The notes under the pieces were generated by a model. It was not told where the DNA came from, did not search any database, and saw only the letters and a program-made list of their open reading frames with translations. This document shows positions 50,945 through 59,479 of a stretch of DNA of 64,000 nucleotides, piece by piece (positions within the stretch are counted from its first letter, which is position 1; every line of letters begins with the position of its first letter). A program made the translations under genes and the position numbers. The DNA comes from Parachryseolinea silvisoli (lineage in GTDB: Bacteria; Bacteroidota; Bacteroidia; Cytophagales; Cyclobacteriaceae). The stretch covers positions 186,001 through 250,000 of the forward strand of contig NZ_JAIOAO010000006.1 of assembly GCF_021190955.1 (NCBI RefSeq), in the 5' to 3' direction.

Positions 50945-51754
50945 ATGACCGACCTCCGACTCACCGAAATCTGGATTTACCCCATTAAATCCCTCGGCGG
51001 CATCCCGCTGACATCTGCCCGCGTCATGGGCAAAGGACTGCAATACGACCGTCGCTTTATGCTCGTTGGCCCGGATGGTGTATGCCTCACCCAACGCGAG
51101 CACCCCATCATGGCCCTGTTCAAACTTTCGCTGGACGGCGACCAGATCCTGATCCGTCATAAAAACGATGTCCTCGCACTGCCCGCCGTACCGACTGTAT
51201 TCGCGGAGCCCGAGCAGGTGCGCATCTGGGACGACACTGTTGCAGCCCAGGGCGTAGGCGCCGAATACGACCAGTGGTTCTCCTCCCGCATGGGAATGAA
51301 CGCTCACCTGGTATACTTCCCCGAAGGCAACGCCCGCCCCGTAGACCCCCAATACAAAGTAAATGACGAGCACGTCGGGCTGGCCGATGCATATCCCTTT
51401 TTGGTGATTGGTCAAAGCTCGCTCAACGACCTCAATAGCCGCCTGGATACCCCGCTGCCGATGAACCGCTTCCGCCCGAACCTGGTAATAGCCGGCGCCG
51501 ACGCATATGCCGAAGACACCTGGCGCGACTTTCGTATCGGCGATACCCGCTTTGTCGGCGTAAAGCCTTGCGCACGCTGTGTATTGACCACCGTTGATCA
51601 GGACACAGCAGTAAAAGGAAAAGAACCCCTGAAGACGCTGGCAAAGTATCGCTCGCGCAATAACAAGATATACTTCGGCCAGAACGCCGTCGCACTCGAC
51701 CTGCAATACATCACCGTAGGCGACCCCGTCACCATACAAACCACCAACTCCTAG
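50945..51754 (+). CDS. MOSC-domain protein (YcbX/mARC type)
   Basis: A 269-residue protein with an N-terminal MOSC beta-barrel (LTEIWIYPIKSLGGIPL, YDRRFMLVGPDG) and a MOSC domain with the probable molybdenum ligand cysteine in KPCARCVLTTVDQDT. YcbX and mARC reduce N-hydroxylated compounds with molybdopterin. The C-terminal 2Fe-2S ferredoxin domain of YcbX is absent. The ATG at 50945 was preferred to an upstream TTG. It heads an operon with hemJ, SCO1 and a cytochrome c. Confidence 0.88.
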   Translation: MTDLRLTEIWIYPIKSLGGIPLTSARVMGKGLQYDRRFMLVGPDGVCLTQREHPIMALFKLSLDGDQILIRHKNDVLALPAVPTVFAEPEQVRIWDDTVAAQGVGAEYDQWFSSRMGMNAHLVYFPEGNARPVDPQYKVNDEHVGLADAYPFLVIGQSSLNDLNSRLDTPLPMNRFRPNLVIAGADAYAEDTWRDFRIGDTRFVGVKPCARCVLTTVDQDTAVKGKEPLKTLAKYRSRNNKIYFGQNAVALDLQYITVGDPVTIQTTNS

Positions 51755-51768
51755 CACACTGTAGGCCG

Positions 51769-52305
51769 ATGACGCACCTGTATTTAAAAGCCGCACACAT
51801 CATCTTTATCGTCACCTGGTTTGCCGGTTTGTTTTATATGCCGCGCCTCTTTGTCTACATTGTCGAGGCGCACGGCAAAAGCGAACCCGAGAAATCGATC
51901 GTGCTGAAGCAATTGAAAACAATGGCGTCGCGTTTGTGGTTTGGCATCACCTGGCCGTCGGCCGTCGTCACCCTGTGCCTGGGTGCCTCGATGGTCATCA
52001 ACCAGCCGGAGTGGCTCAGCATGGGGTTCATGCACATCAAGCTCACACTGGTATTCTTTTTATACCTCTACCACATCTCCCTGCATGTCATCTTCCGGCA
52101 GTTGCAAAACGATGTAGTAAAATATACCTCTACCCAAATGCGCATCTGGAACGAAGTGGCTACGCTCTTCCTGATCAGCATTGTATTTTTGATCGTATTA
52201 AAAAATGCGCTGAGCATGCTCTGGGGTCTCGCCGGCCTGCTGGCAGTCACCATCCTCATCATGATCGGCATCCGTACCTATAAGAAATTCCGCAAAAATG
52301 ATTAA
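51769..52305 (+). CDS. hemJ: Protoporphyrinogen oxidase HemJ
   Basis: HemJ is the membrane-bound, oxygen-independent enzyme that oxidises protoporphyrinogen IX to protoporphyrin IX in heme synthesis. The 178-residue protein has four to five membrane helices, with the conserved His in the first (LKAAHIIFIVTWFAGLFYMPRLF in adjoining blocks) and SMGFMHIKLTLVFFLYLYH. The position with SCO1 and cytochrome c genes fits a heme/respiration theme. It starts 14 bases after the MOSC stop and overlaps the next start by 8 bp. Confidence 0.88.
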   Translation: MTHLYLKAAHIIFIVTWFAGLFYMPRLFVYIVEAHGKSEPEKSIVLKQLKTMASRLWFGITWPSAVVTLCLGASMVINQPEWLSMGFMHIKLTLVFFLYLYHISLHVIFRQLQNDVVKYTSTQMRIWNEVATLFLISIVFLIVLKNALSMLWGLAGLLAVTILIMIGIRTYKKFRKND

Positions 52306-52951
52306 GCCAAACACCATGCCCCGCGCGTTATTTTCATACCTGTCTCCCGTACTGCTCGCCGTAATCCTGTTGCCGGCTGCGTGCATTGAAAAAAAGGAAG
52401 TGCCGCTGCCTATCCTCGGGGCCCGTGAAGTAAACGGCACCGACACCGTGTACCACACCATCGCCGATTTCAAATTCGTAGACCAGGACAGTACCATCAT
52501 CACCAACAGCACGTTCGACAACAAAATCTACATCGCCGACTTCTTCTTCACTTCGTGCCGCACCATCTGCCCGATCATGAAAACACAAATGCTGCGGGCG
52601 TACGACTCCCTTCAAAACGACCCGAACGTACTGTTCCTCTCACACACCATCGACCCCGAATATGACACGGTAGGCCTGTTGCACGATTATGCCGAGCGCC
52701 TCGGCGTAAAAAGCGACAAGTGGCACTTCGTAACCGGCGCAAAAGACGATATCTATAAGATCGCTCAGACAAGCTACTTTGCCACAGCCATGGAAGCCAA
52801 AGAAGAACCCGACGGTTTCATCCACAGCGGCGCCTTCCTGCTCATCGACAAACAACGCAGAATCCGCGGTAAATACGATGGCACCAAAGAAGAAGACGTA
52901 AACCGACTGCTGACCGACATTCGCCGCCTGGAAAAAGAAAATGCGAAGTAA
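52298..52951 (+). CDS. SCO1/SenC copper chaperone
   Basis: A 217-residue thioredoxin-fold protein anchored by a lipoprotein signal (LLPAAC, Cys at about residue 29). The copper motif CRTIC (Cys87, Cys91) and the conserved downstream His in DGFIHSGAFLLID are complete. SCO proteins deliver copper to the CuA site of cytochrome oxidase or act as thiol reductases. ATG 52298 overlaps hemJ; the ATG at 52316 (MPRALF) is an equally plausible start. It overlaps the cytochrome gene by 11 bp. Confidence 0.92.
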   Translation: MIKPNTMPRALFSYLSPVLLAVILLPAACIEKKEVPLPILGAREVNGTDTVYHTIADFKFVDQDSTIITNSTFDNKIYIADFFFTSCRTICPIMKTQMLRAYDSLQNDPNVLFLSHTIDPEYDTVGLLHDYAERLGVKSDKWHFVTGAKDDIYKIAQTSYFATAMEAKEEPDGFIHSGAFLLIDKQRRIRGKYDGTKEEDVNRLLTDIRRLEKENAK

Positions 52952-53393
52952 GTATGTATTGATCGTCGCCGCCCTGACGGGGAGTTTACTGTTGGCCTGC
53001 TCAGGCCGCAAACAGGACGACACCACGGGATCGGTACCCGAAGGCGACACCAAATTCAAACAATATTATATTCAAGGCGAGCAGCTATACACCAAACACT
53101 GCAGCAACTGCCACCAGAAAAATGGCACCGGCCTGGGCCTGCTCTTCCCGCCGCTCAACGTCTCCGACTACATGGAGGAAAACCGGCCGGAAGTTCTTTG
53201 CCTGATGCGCCACGGCAAACAAGGCCAACTGACCGTAAACGGCAAGAGCTTCAACAAAGCTATGCCCCCCATCCCAACACTCACAGACTTAGAAATCGCC
53301 GAGATCGCCACCTACATCTACAACACCTGGTCTCACCACCAGGGCATCATCGACGTCCGCGAAGCCACCCAAATACTCTCCAAATGTCAGTAG
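52941..53393 (+). CDS. Lipid-anchored c-type cytochrome
   Basis: A 150-residue cytochrome with a lipoprotein signal (LLLAC, Cys20), heme attachment site CSNCH (Cys54, Cys57, His58) and a probable distal Met in NKAMPPI. One heme is expected. The domain is close to the second cytochrome in this window at 56765-57190: both have PPL-x-SDY, LTVNG or ITVNG, and IATYIYNTW or VINYIRTSW. It ends the MOSC-hemJ-SCO1 operon and may pass electrons from the molybdenum hydroxylase encoded just downstream. Confidence 0.9.
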   Translation: MRSKYVLIVAALTGSLLLACSGRKQDDTTGSVPEGDTKFKQYYIQGEQLYTKHCSNCHQKNGTGLGLLFPPLNVSDYMEENRPEVLCLMRHGKQGQLTVNGKSFNKAMPPIPTLTDLEIAEIATYIYNTWSHHQGIIDVREATQILSKCQ

Positions 53394-53411
53394 TTCACTC
53401 TCACACTGATG

Positions 53412-53828
53412 CTACATATACTTCAACTTCAACTCCTGCCTAACCTTCTCCTTCTTCACCACCACCTTCGCCTTCTCAAACGAAGGCGGCCCAAATGTCC
53501 CCATGGCGTTATTCCCAAACGCAAACCCCTCCTTAGGGATACCCACTACGTTGCTATCCATCTCCCCATTCCCATTCTCATCGTGCAGCACACTCACGGC
53601 ATAATCCCCCGCGGGTAAATTCTCAAACACCACCGTCACGTCTTCTTTAGAGGCCTTCACCACCTTCCCCTCAATCGCGTTCTTCAAAAACGTACCCTCG
53701 TTGTTAAACAACCCCACCCGAATTTCTCCCTTCGCCTCACGAATCTCCGTCACCTTCACTTCGATAGAACCCTGGCTCCACGCCATCACCGGCAGCCATA
53801 ACAAAACAATCGATAATAGATTTTTCAT
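53412..53828 (-). CDS. DUF2141 exported protein
   Basis: A 138-residue protein with a signal peptide (cleavage near AWSQG) and the DUF2141 beta domain: GEIRVGLFNNEGTFL, FENLPAGDYAVSVLHDENGNGEMD (adjoining blocks) and VGIPKEGFAFGNNAMG. The DxNxNGxxD stretch resembles a calcium loop. Function is unknown. It lies alone between convergent and divergent neighbours. Confidence 0.9.
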   Translation of the reverse strand: MKNLLSIVLLWLPVMAWSQGSIEVKVTEIREAKGEIRVGLFNNEGTFLKNAIEGKVVKASKEDVTVVFENLPAGDYAVSVLHDENGNGEMDSNVVGIPKEGFAFGNNAMGTFGPPSFEKAKVVVKKEKVRQELKLKYM

Positions 53829-54043
53829 AGCACAAACACCTTATTTAAAACCATTCTAATCAATATACAGAAATACCACCTTTTTTCCATCCGCTACAAT
53901 CTGTCGTTCGTCTACTCCCTGGCTCCACTTGTAACACAAATGCAACTTCCCCGGAAATGAGTACATCCGCGCTGCGGAAGAAGTGCTTCCTTTGCTTCCA
54001 AATTTCGTAACTTAAACCTGTTAGCAACTCAAACACCTGCACC

Positions 54044-54520
54044 ATGGCATCCTTAACACTCAAGATCAATAACAAAAACTACACCGTCGACGCCGATCCG
54101 AAGATGCCCCTGCTCTGGGTCATCCGGGATATTGTCGGACTGACCGGTACAAAGTATGGCTGCGGTATTGCCCAATGTGGGGCGTGCACCATACACCTCG
54201 ACGGCGCTCCGATGCGCTCGTGCTCACTGCCAGTATCGGCTGTGGCCGGCAAAAATATCACCACCATCGAAGGCCTCTCCGACGACAACAGCCATCCCGT
54301 TCAGCAAGCGTGGATCACCGAGCAAGTACCACAGTGTGGCTACTGCCAGTCGGGCCAGATCATGGCCGCTACAGCGCTGCTCAAGAAAACACCGATGCCC
54401 ACCGACAAAGACATCGACACCGCCATGCAAGGCCACATCTGCCGCTGCGGCACCTACCCGCGCATACGCAAGGCTATTAAAACAGCCTCTACGCTCATGA
54501 CGCAAAAAGCGTCGAACTAA
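54044..54520 (+). CDS. 2Fe-2S subunit of a molybdenum hydroxylase (IorA/CoxS type)
   Basis: A 158-residue electron-transfer subunit with two [2Fe-2S] clusters. The ferredoxin-like N-terminal part has [15 protein letters not shown] and MRSC. The helical C-terminal part has CGYCQSGQ and CRCGTYPR. The domain order and cysteine pattern are those of isoquinoline 1-oxidoreductase alpha and related small subunits. It is the first gene of the operon with the molybdenum subunit, 43 bases ahead of it. Confidence 0.95.
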   Translation: MASLTLKINNKNYTVDADPKMPLLWVIRDIVGLTGTKYGCGIAQCGACTIHLDGAPMRSCSLPVSAVAGKNITTIEGLSDDNSHPVQQAWITEQVPQCGYCQSGQIMAATALLKKTPMPTDKDIDTAMQGHICRCGTYPRIRKAIKTASTLMTQKASN

Positions 54521-54563
54521 ATTATACTCTACACCATACGTATCCTACAGACACTACGATACC

Positions 54564-56711
54564 ATGAGCACGCTATCCAGAAGAAACTTCATAAAACTTT
54601 CCAGCCTCACGGGCGCTGCCCTCACGCTGGGCTTTTACTCCCACGGCAAAGAAACGTCCATCCTGAAAATGGACACCGCCGGGAACCTGGGCGTCGACCT
54701 CAACGCCTGGATCTCCATTGATACCTCCGGCAAAGTCACCATCACCAATCACCGCGCTGAAATGGGCCAGGGATCTTTTCAATCCGTGCCCCAGATCATC
54801 GCCGAAGAATTGGAAGTAGACCTCAACTCTGTTAACATCGTCTTCGCACAAGGCAACAGCGCCAAATACGGCAGCCAGATCACCGGTGGTAGCTCCACCA
54901 TACGCGGTACCTATAAAAAGCTGTTGAACCTCAGCGCCACCGCGCGCGAGATGCTGATCGAAGCCGCCGCCAACAAATGGAAAGTACCGCATGGCGAATG
55001 CTACGCCGAGAATGGGCACGTGATTCATAAACCCAGCGGTAAAAAATTCCACTACGGCGAGCTCGTACAAGAGGCATCCAAGCTCACACCACCCAAACAT
55101 GTCAAGCTCAAGCTGCCGGAAGAATATAAGATCATTCGCAAGCCTATACCACGCCAGGACACGCCGTCGAAGACAAATGGCAAAGCCATCTTCGGCATGG
55201 ACAAGCGCCTGCCGGGTATGCTCTACGCCGTGGTAGAACGCAACCCGCGCTTCCAGGGCAAAGTAAAAAGCTTCGACGACACCGAAACCAAGAAGGTACC
55301 TGGTGTAAAATATGTCATCCCGGTAAAGACAAGCGTGTTTGCCACCTTCCGCGAAGGCGTAGCAGTTGTCGCCGATAGCCTGTGGGCCGCCATGCAGGGC
55401 CGTAAAGTATTGAAAGTAGAGTGGGACGACACCGGCTTCGAGCACCTCAACACCGAGCAGCTGTATACACGCATGAACGAGTCGCTGAAAAGCCCCGGAC
55501 TCTCCATCCGCACACAAGGCAACGCTAAAGGTATATTTGATAAATCTGACAATAAGCTGGAAGCGGTATATGAAACGCCGTACGAATCGCACAGCTGCAT
55601 GGAGCCTGTAAACTGTACCGCGCACTACCACGACGATATGGTCGAGATCTGGGGACCGATTCAAGGCCCCGACTGGGTGCAAGATTTCCTCAGCCCGCTG
55701 CTCAACCTGCCGAAAGAAAAAATCGTCGTCAACATGACCTTCCTCGGCGGTGGTTTTGGCCGTAAGGCGTTCATGGACTATCCGCACGAAGCCGCTATCA
55801 TCTCCAAAGAAATAAAAGCGCCCGTACAAGTCGTATGGACCCGCGAAGACGACACCACGCAAGGCCCGTTCCGCCCGGGCATGGTATACGGCTGCAAAGG
55901 ATCGCTCAGTAAAGAGGGCAGCATCACATCCTATGCCCTGCGCACCGCCGGACAGAACATGGACCACCAATGGCTCAACGCCAACAAAGAGGCCTACAAC
56001 AACTCCGGCTCGGAAGGTTTCCTGGAAACATACTTCCGCTCCATTCCGAACTACGACTTCTCCGACTCGCCGCTGGATGTTCCTATTCCCGTCATGTGGT
56101 GGCGATCGGTATATGCCTCGACGAACGCATTCGCCATGGAAAGCTTCATGGACGAGCTCGCCGCCAAGGCTGGCAAAGACCCGTTGGAATTCCGTCGTCA
56201 GCATTTACACGACGAGCGTTACCAGGCCCTGGCCAATAAACTGGAAGAAGTATCGGGCTGGAAGAATCGAAAGAAAAATGAAGGCTATGGCGTTGCCATC
56301 ACCGAGTGCTTCTCTACCATCGTAGGTGAAGTGGTAAAGGTCTCAAAGAAAAGCGACGGCAAAATCAAGATCGACAAAGTATGGGCTGTGATGGATTGCG
56401 GCTGGTATGTAAACCCTGATATCATTCGGGCACAAGTAGAAGGCAGCATCGTCATGGGCCTCGGCGCAGCGGTAACACACGCCACGCACTTCAACGATGG
56501 CAAGGCCGTGGAGCAAAACTTCAACACCTACAAAATGCCACGCATCATCGACACGCCGGAGATCGAAGTCCACATTATGGACAACGAAGAAAAAGCGGGC
56601 GGTGTTGGCGAACCGTCCCTGCCGCCCTTCGCCCCGGCACTGACAAACGCAATCTTTGACCTCACCGGTAAACGCGTACGCAAACTACCCTTTAGCCTGG
56701 ACGCCGTATAA
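54564..56711 (+). CDS. Molybdopterin-binding subunit of an IorB-type aldehyde/xanthine-family hydroxylase
   Basis: A 715-residue molybdenum subunit. A twin-arginine signal (SRRNFIK, then a hydrophobic stretch) predicts Tat export with the small subunit. The molybdopterin loops include FLGGGFGRKAFMDY (about residue 395). The catalytic glutamate is in GVGEPSLPP (Glu683). Other family phrases are NHRAEMGQGSFQSVPQIIAEEL (adjoining blocks). Two-subunit enzymes of this class hydroxylate N-heterocycles or aldehydes and give electrons to a cytochrome. The substrate cannot be read from sequence. Confidence 0.93.
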   Translation: MSTLSRRNFIKLSSLTGAALTLGFYSHGKETSILKMDTAGNLGVDLNAWISIDTSGKVTITNHRAEMGQGSFQSVPQIIAEELEVDLNSVNIVFAQGNSAKYGSQITGGSSTIRGTYKKLLNLSATAREMLIEAAANKWKVPHGECYAENGHVIHKPSGKKFHYGELVQEASKLTPPKHVKLKLPEEYKIIRKPIPRQDTPSKTNGKAIFGMDKRLPGMLYAVVERNPRFQGKVKSFDDTETKKVPGVKYVIPVKTSVFATFREGVAVVADSLWAAMQGRKVLKVEWDDTGFEHLNTEQLYTRMNESLKSPGLSIRTQGNAKGIFDKSDNKLEAVYETPYESHSCMEPVNCTAHYHDDMVEIWGPIQGPDWVQDFLSPLLNLPKEKIVVNMTFLGGGFGRKAFMDYPHEAAIISKEIKAPVQVVWTREDDTTQGPFRPGMVYGCKGSLSKEGSITSYALRTAGQNMDHQWLNANKEAYNNSGSEGFLETYFRSIPNYDFSDSPLDVPIPVMWWRSVYASTNAFAMESFMDELAAKAGKDPLEFRRQHLHDERYQALANKLEEVSGWKNRKKNEGYGVAITECFSTIVGEVVKVSKKSDGKIKIDKVWAVMDCGWYVNPDIIRAQVEGSIVMGLGAAVTHATHFNDGKAVEQNFNTYKMPRIIDTPEIEVHIMDNEEKAGGVGEPSLPPFAPALTNAIFDLTGKRVRKLPFSLDAV

Positions 56712-56764
56712 TGCGTCCTGGAATAATATTTGAATAAGTATTCAATAGACCGACAGACACATAC

Positions 56765-57190
56765 ATGAACAAAGTAATCACAACAGCCCTGGTACTCACC
56801 GCCGGCATCACCTTCTTCTCGTTTAAACAATCCGCCTCCACGCGCGACAGCGTGGCCACGGGTAAAGAGATCTACGAAGCGCAATGCATGAGCTGCCATA
56901 TGGACCAGGGCCAGGGACTTGAAGGTGTATATCCGCCGCTGGCAAAATCAGACTACCTCGCCGACAAAGACCGCCTGGTAAAAATCATCCGCAAGGGCAT
57001 GCGCGGCCCCATTACCGTCAACGGCGTGCAGTACGACGGAGAAATGACTGGCTTCGAGCTCACCGACCAGGAAACCGCCGACGTCATCAACTACATCCGT
57101 ACTTCCTGGGGTAATAAACACGCCGCGGTTAAAGCCGCCGACGTACCCGCAGCACTGAACAAAGCATCTAAAGATTACCAGCCGTACTAA
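56765..57190 (+). CDS. Periplasmic c-type cytochrome of the molybdenum hydroxylase operon
   Basis: A 141-residue monoheme cytochrome with an N-terminal signal or anchor, CMSCH at Cys41-His45 and a probable distal Met in GEMTGFELT. Its place directly after the molybdenum subunit (53 bp) marks it as the likely electron acceptor of the exported enzyme. It is similar to the lipoprotein cytochrome at 52941-53393. Confidence 0.93.
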   Translation: MNKVITTALVLTAGITFFSFKQSASTRDSVATGKEIYEAQCMSCHMDQGQGLEGVYPPLAKSDYLADKDRLVKIIRKGMRGPITVNGVQYDGEMTGFELTDQETADVINYIRTSWGNKHAAVKAADVPAALNKASKDYQPY

Positions 57191-57239
57191 GCAGCTGGTA
57201 ACGCCTTTCGAACGAAGAAGTATGAACGTGTGACGAGCC

Positions 57240-58436
57240 ATGAAAGAGTTTAAGAATATACTGGAGGCCTATAACAAAGTAGACTTTACCCAACGGCGGG
57301 CCGTACTGGCCACCGTGGTAAAAGTACGCGGCTCGTCCTATCGTAGCCCCGGCGCCCGCATGCTGATCACCGACGACGGCAAATGGGTCGGCTCCATCAG
57401 CGGCGGCTGCCTTGAAGGCGATGCCCTGCGCAAAGCCCGCCAGGTCATGAGCAACCGCGTGCCGCTCACCGTCACCTACGACACCAGCGAAGAAAGCAAC
57501 CAGAACCTCGGCATCGGCTTAGGCTGCAACGGTATCATCGACGTACTGCTCGAGCCCCTCGACGACGCCGACAACACCAATGCCGCCACGTTCTTCGACA
57601 GCATTATCAAGCGTAATAGCCCCGTCGCGCTCGCCACTGTTTTCACCGGCGATACACCAGCCGAAACAGGCCACAAGCTCCTTCTCACAGAAGAGCATGC
57701 TATACTGCATCAAACGATTCAGCACCTAGACCTGGCTCACGCGATCGCGACAGACCTTGCCACGCTGTTCACCACACGCAAGTCCGAGGCACGCCAGTAT
57801 GCGCTGGCCGGTACAACAACAGAAGTCTTCATTGAGCTTATACAACCCACCGTAGATGTGATCCTCTTCGGCGGCGGCTTCGATGCCCGCCCGGTAAGCC
57901 AGCTCATGAAAAGCCTGGGCTGGGGCGTCACCGTCACGGACGAATGCGTCGCCCACATCGCTCCGCTCTTCTTCCCGGCCGCCGACAAGCTCGCACTCTG
58001 CCAGCGTCAATACGTCGACCGCGACTTCACCATCACACCCTACACCGCGTGCGTGTTAATGTCTCACAACTATGAATACGACCGCGACGTGCTGCGCAAG
58101 CTGCTGAGCACCGAAACACCCTACATTGGCATCCTGGGACCGCGTAAACGCTTCGACAAAATGGTGAAGGAATTCAGCAACGAAGGCATCACCCTGACCG
58201 CCGACGACTACCACCGCATCCACGCCCCTATCGGCCTGGACATCGGCGCCGAGACACCTGACGAGATCGCCATCGCCATTGCGGGCGAGATCCAGGGTAA
58301 GTTCTCCAACCGCTCCGGCGGCTTCCTGAAGTACCGCCAGGCCCCCATACATCATCGCGACAGCCTTAGCGATCAAGTCTTCAAACAAGTATATTTACAT
58401 ACACCTGACGCCGCCCGGTCCGCACAGGGAGCCTGA
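57240..58436 (+). CDS. XdhC-family molybdenum cofactor insertion protein
   Basis: A 398-residue XdhC-type chaperone. The N-terminal CoxI-like domain has GSSYRSPGARMLI and GSISGGCLEGD. The C-terminal Rossmann XdhC_C domain has DVILFGGGFDARPVSQLMKSLGW (adjoining blocks) and YIGILGPRKR. XdhC binds sulfurated molybdopterin and loads it into xanthine dehydrogenase-type enzymes. Its place after the structural genes gives it the neighbouring hydroxylase as client. Confidence 0.92.
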   Translation: MKEFKNILEAYNKVDFTQRRAVLATVVKVRGSSYRSPGARMLITDDGKWVGSISGGCLEGDALRKARQVMSNRVPLTVTYDTSEESNQNLGIGLGCNGIIDVLLEPLDDADNTNAATFFDSIIKRNSPVALATVFTGDTPAETGHKLLLTEEHAILHQTIQHLDLAHAIATDLATLFTTRKSEARQYALAGTTTEVFIELIQPTVDVILFGGGFDARPVSQLMKSLGWGVTVTDECVAHIAPLFFPAADKLALCQRQYVDRDFTITPYTACVLMSHNYEYDRDVLRKLLSTETPYIGILGPRKRFDKMVKEFSNEGITLTADDYHRIHAPIGLDIGAETPDEIAIAIAGEIQGKFSNRSGGFLKYRQAPIHHRDSLSDQVFKQVYLHTPDAARSAQGA

Positions 58437-58493
58437 TAGGCCCTGCGGCAACCACTTCCTCTTCTTCGGTACAAAATTTTAACAAGCAGGAAA

Positions 58494-59081
58494 ATGAACA
58501 TTGGAATTGTCTTGTTGGCCGCCGGCGCATCGGTACGTATGGGCACGGCCAAACAACAACTGCTGCTTGATGGCGAGCCCCTCCTCTGCCACGCCGCCCA
58601 AGCCGCCCTGCACGCCGCCGCCACCCACACCGTCGTGGTACTGGGTGCCCAGGAAGCCGTCCACCGCGCCCTGCTGGAATCCCTGCCCGTAGACGTCATG
58701 TACAACCCCGACTGGGAAAAAGGCATGGGCAATTCCCTCAAAACCGGCATGCACCGCCTCCTTCGCATTGCCCCCGAAACGGACGCCGCCCTCATCATGG
58801 TCTGCGACCAGCCCGGCGTCACCGCCCACTATCTCAATAGCATCATATTAAAATACAGCAAGACCAACGCGCCCCTCATTGCCTCCCGCTACGCCGGCAC
58901 CGCCGGTGTCCCTGCCCTGTTCGCCAAAAAGCTCTTCCCCGAGCTCATGGCCCTGGATGATAAACAAGGCGCCAAAAAGGTCATTCAACACCACCATGAC
59001 ATCACCACTACCCTCGACTTCCCCGAAGGCGCCGTCGATATCGACACTCCCGAAGACTACCAAAAACTAGTGCGGGTGTGA
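58494..59081 (+). CDS. MobA/MocA-type molybdopterin nucleotidyltransferase
   Basis: A 195-residue nucleotidyltransferase. The motif LLAAGASVRMGTAKQQLLLDG (in adjoining blocks) is the usual nucleotide site, CDQPGVTAHYLNSI carries the metal-binding Asp, and DIDTPEDYQKL ends the protein. MocA adds CMP to molybdopterin for xanthine dehydrogenase-type enzymes, and MobA adds GMP. The surrounding hydroxylase and XdhC genes favour the MocA role. It is the last gene of the operon. Confidence 0.88.
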   Translation: MNIGIVLLAAGASVRMGTAKQQLLLDGEPLLCHAAQAALHAAATHTVVVLGAQEAVHRALLESLPVDVMYNPDWEKGMGNSLKTGMHRLLRIAPETDAALIMVCDQPGVTAHYLNSIILKYSKTNAPLIASRYAGTAGVPALFAKKLFPELMALDDKQGAKKVIQHHHDITTTLDFPEGAVDIDTPEDYQKLVRV

Positions 59082-59089
59082 GCGCAAAC

Positions 59090-59120
59090 AAAAAAAGCCA
59101 TCCTTGTGGGATGGCCTTCT
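59090..59120. terminator. Terminator between the hydroxylase and str operons
   Basis: GCCATCC (59097-59103) and GGATGGC (59109-59115) form a stem with A-run upstream on the plus strand, giving a U-run for the minus-strand rpsJ transcript. The plus-strand transcript gets a weaker TTCTT tail. Confidence 0.8.
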
Positions 59121-59143
59121 TGATATTCGATTGTGTACAATAA

Positions 59144-59449
59144 CTACACCTTGATCTCAACATCAACACCGCTGGGAAGCTCAAGCTTCATCAGAGCATC
59201 TACTGTCTTGGCACTGTTGGAATAGATATCCACCAGGCGCTTATAAGTACACAGTTGGAACTGCTCGCGCGACTTCTTGTTAACGTGAGGAGAGCGCAGT
59301 ACCGTGAACTTTTCCTTTTCAGTAGGCAGCGGAATAGGACCGCTAACCACAGCACCGGTTGCCTTAACAGCTCTTACGATTTTCTCGGAAGACTTGTCCA
59401 CGAGATTGTGATCGTAAGACTTAAGTTTGATTCTGATTTTTTGATTCAT
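59144..59449 (-). CDS. rpsJ: 30S ribosomal protein S10
   Basis: The 101-residue protein has the S10 core [16 protein letters not shown] and [28 protein letters not shown] (adjoining blocks). S10 helps build the 30S head and binds NusB in antitermination. In Bacteroidota, as in other phyla, rpsJ can follow fusA at the end of the str operon; the S10 operon proper is not in the window. It lies 30 bases after fusA. Confidence 0.98.
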   Translation of the reverse strand: MNQKIRIKLKSYDHNLVDKSSEKIVRAVKATGAVVSGPIPLPTEKEKFTVLRSPHVNKKSREQFQLCTYKRLVDIYSNSAKTVDALMKLELPSGVDVEIKV

Positions 59450-59479
59450 AGGTTTATCTAAACGCCTTTTAGATGTTAA

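Noticed and set aside
54573-56204. A 543-codon open frame antisense to the molybdenum hydroxylase subunit
   Set aside because: It is a mirror of a gene with clear catalytic motifs and a Tat signal; the antisense product shows no recognisable domain and is typical of GC-rich coding sequence.
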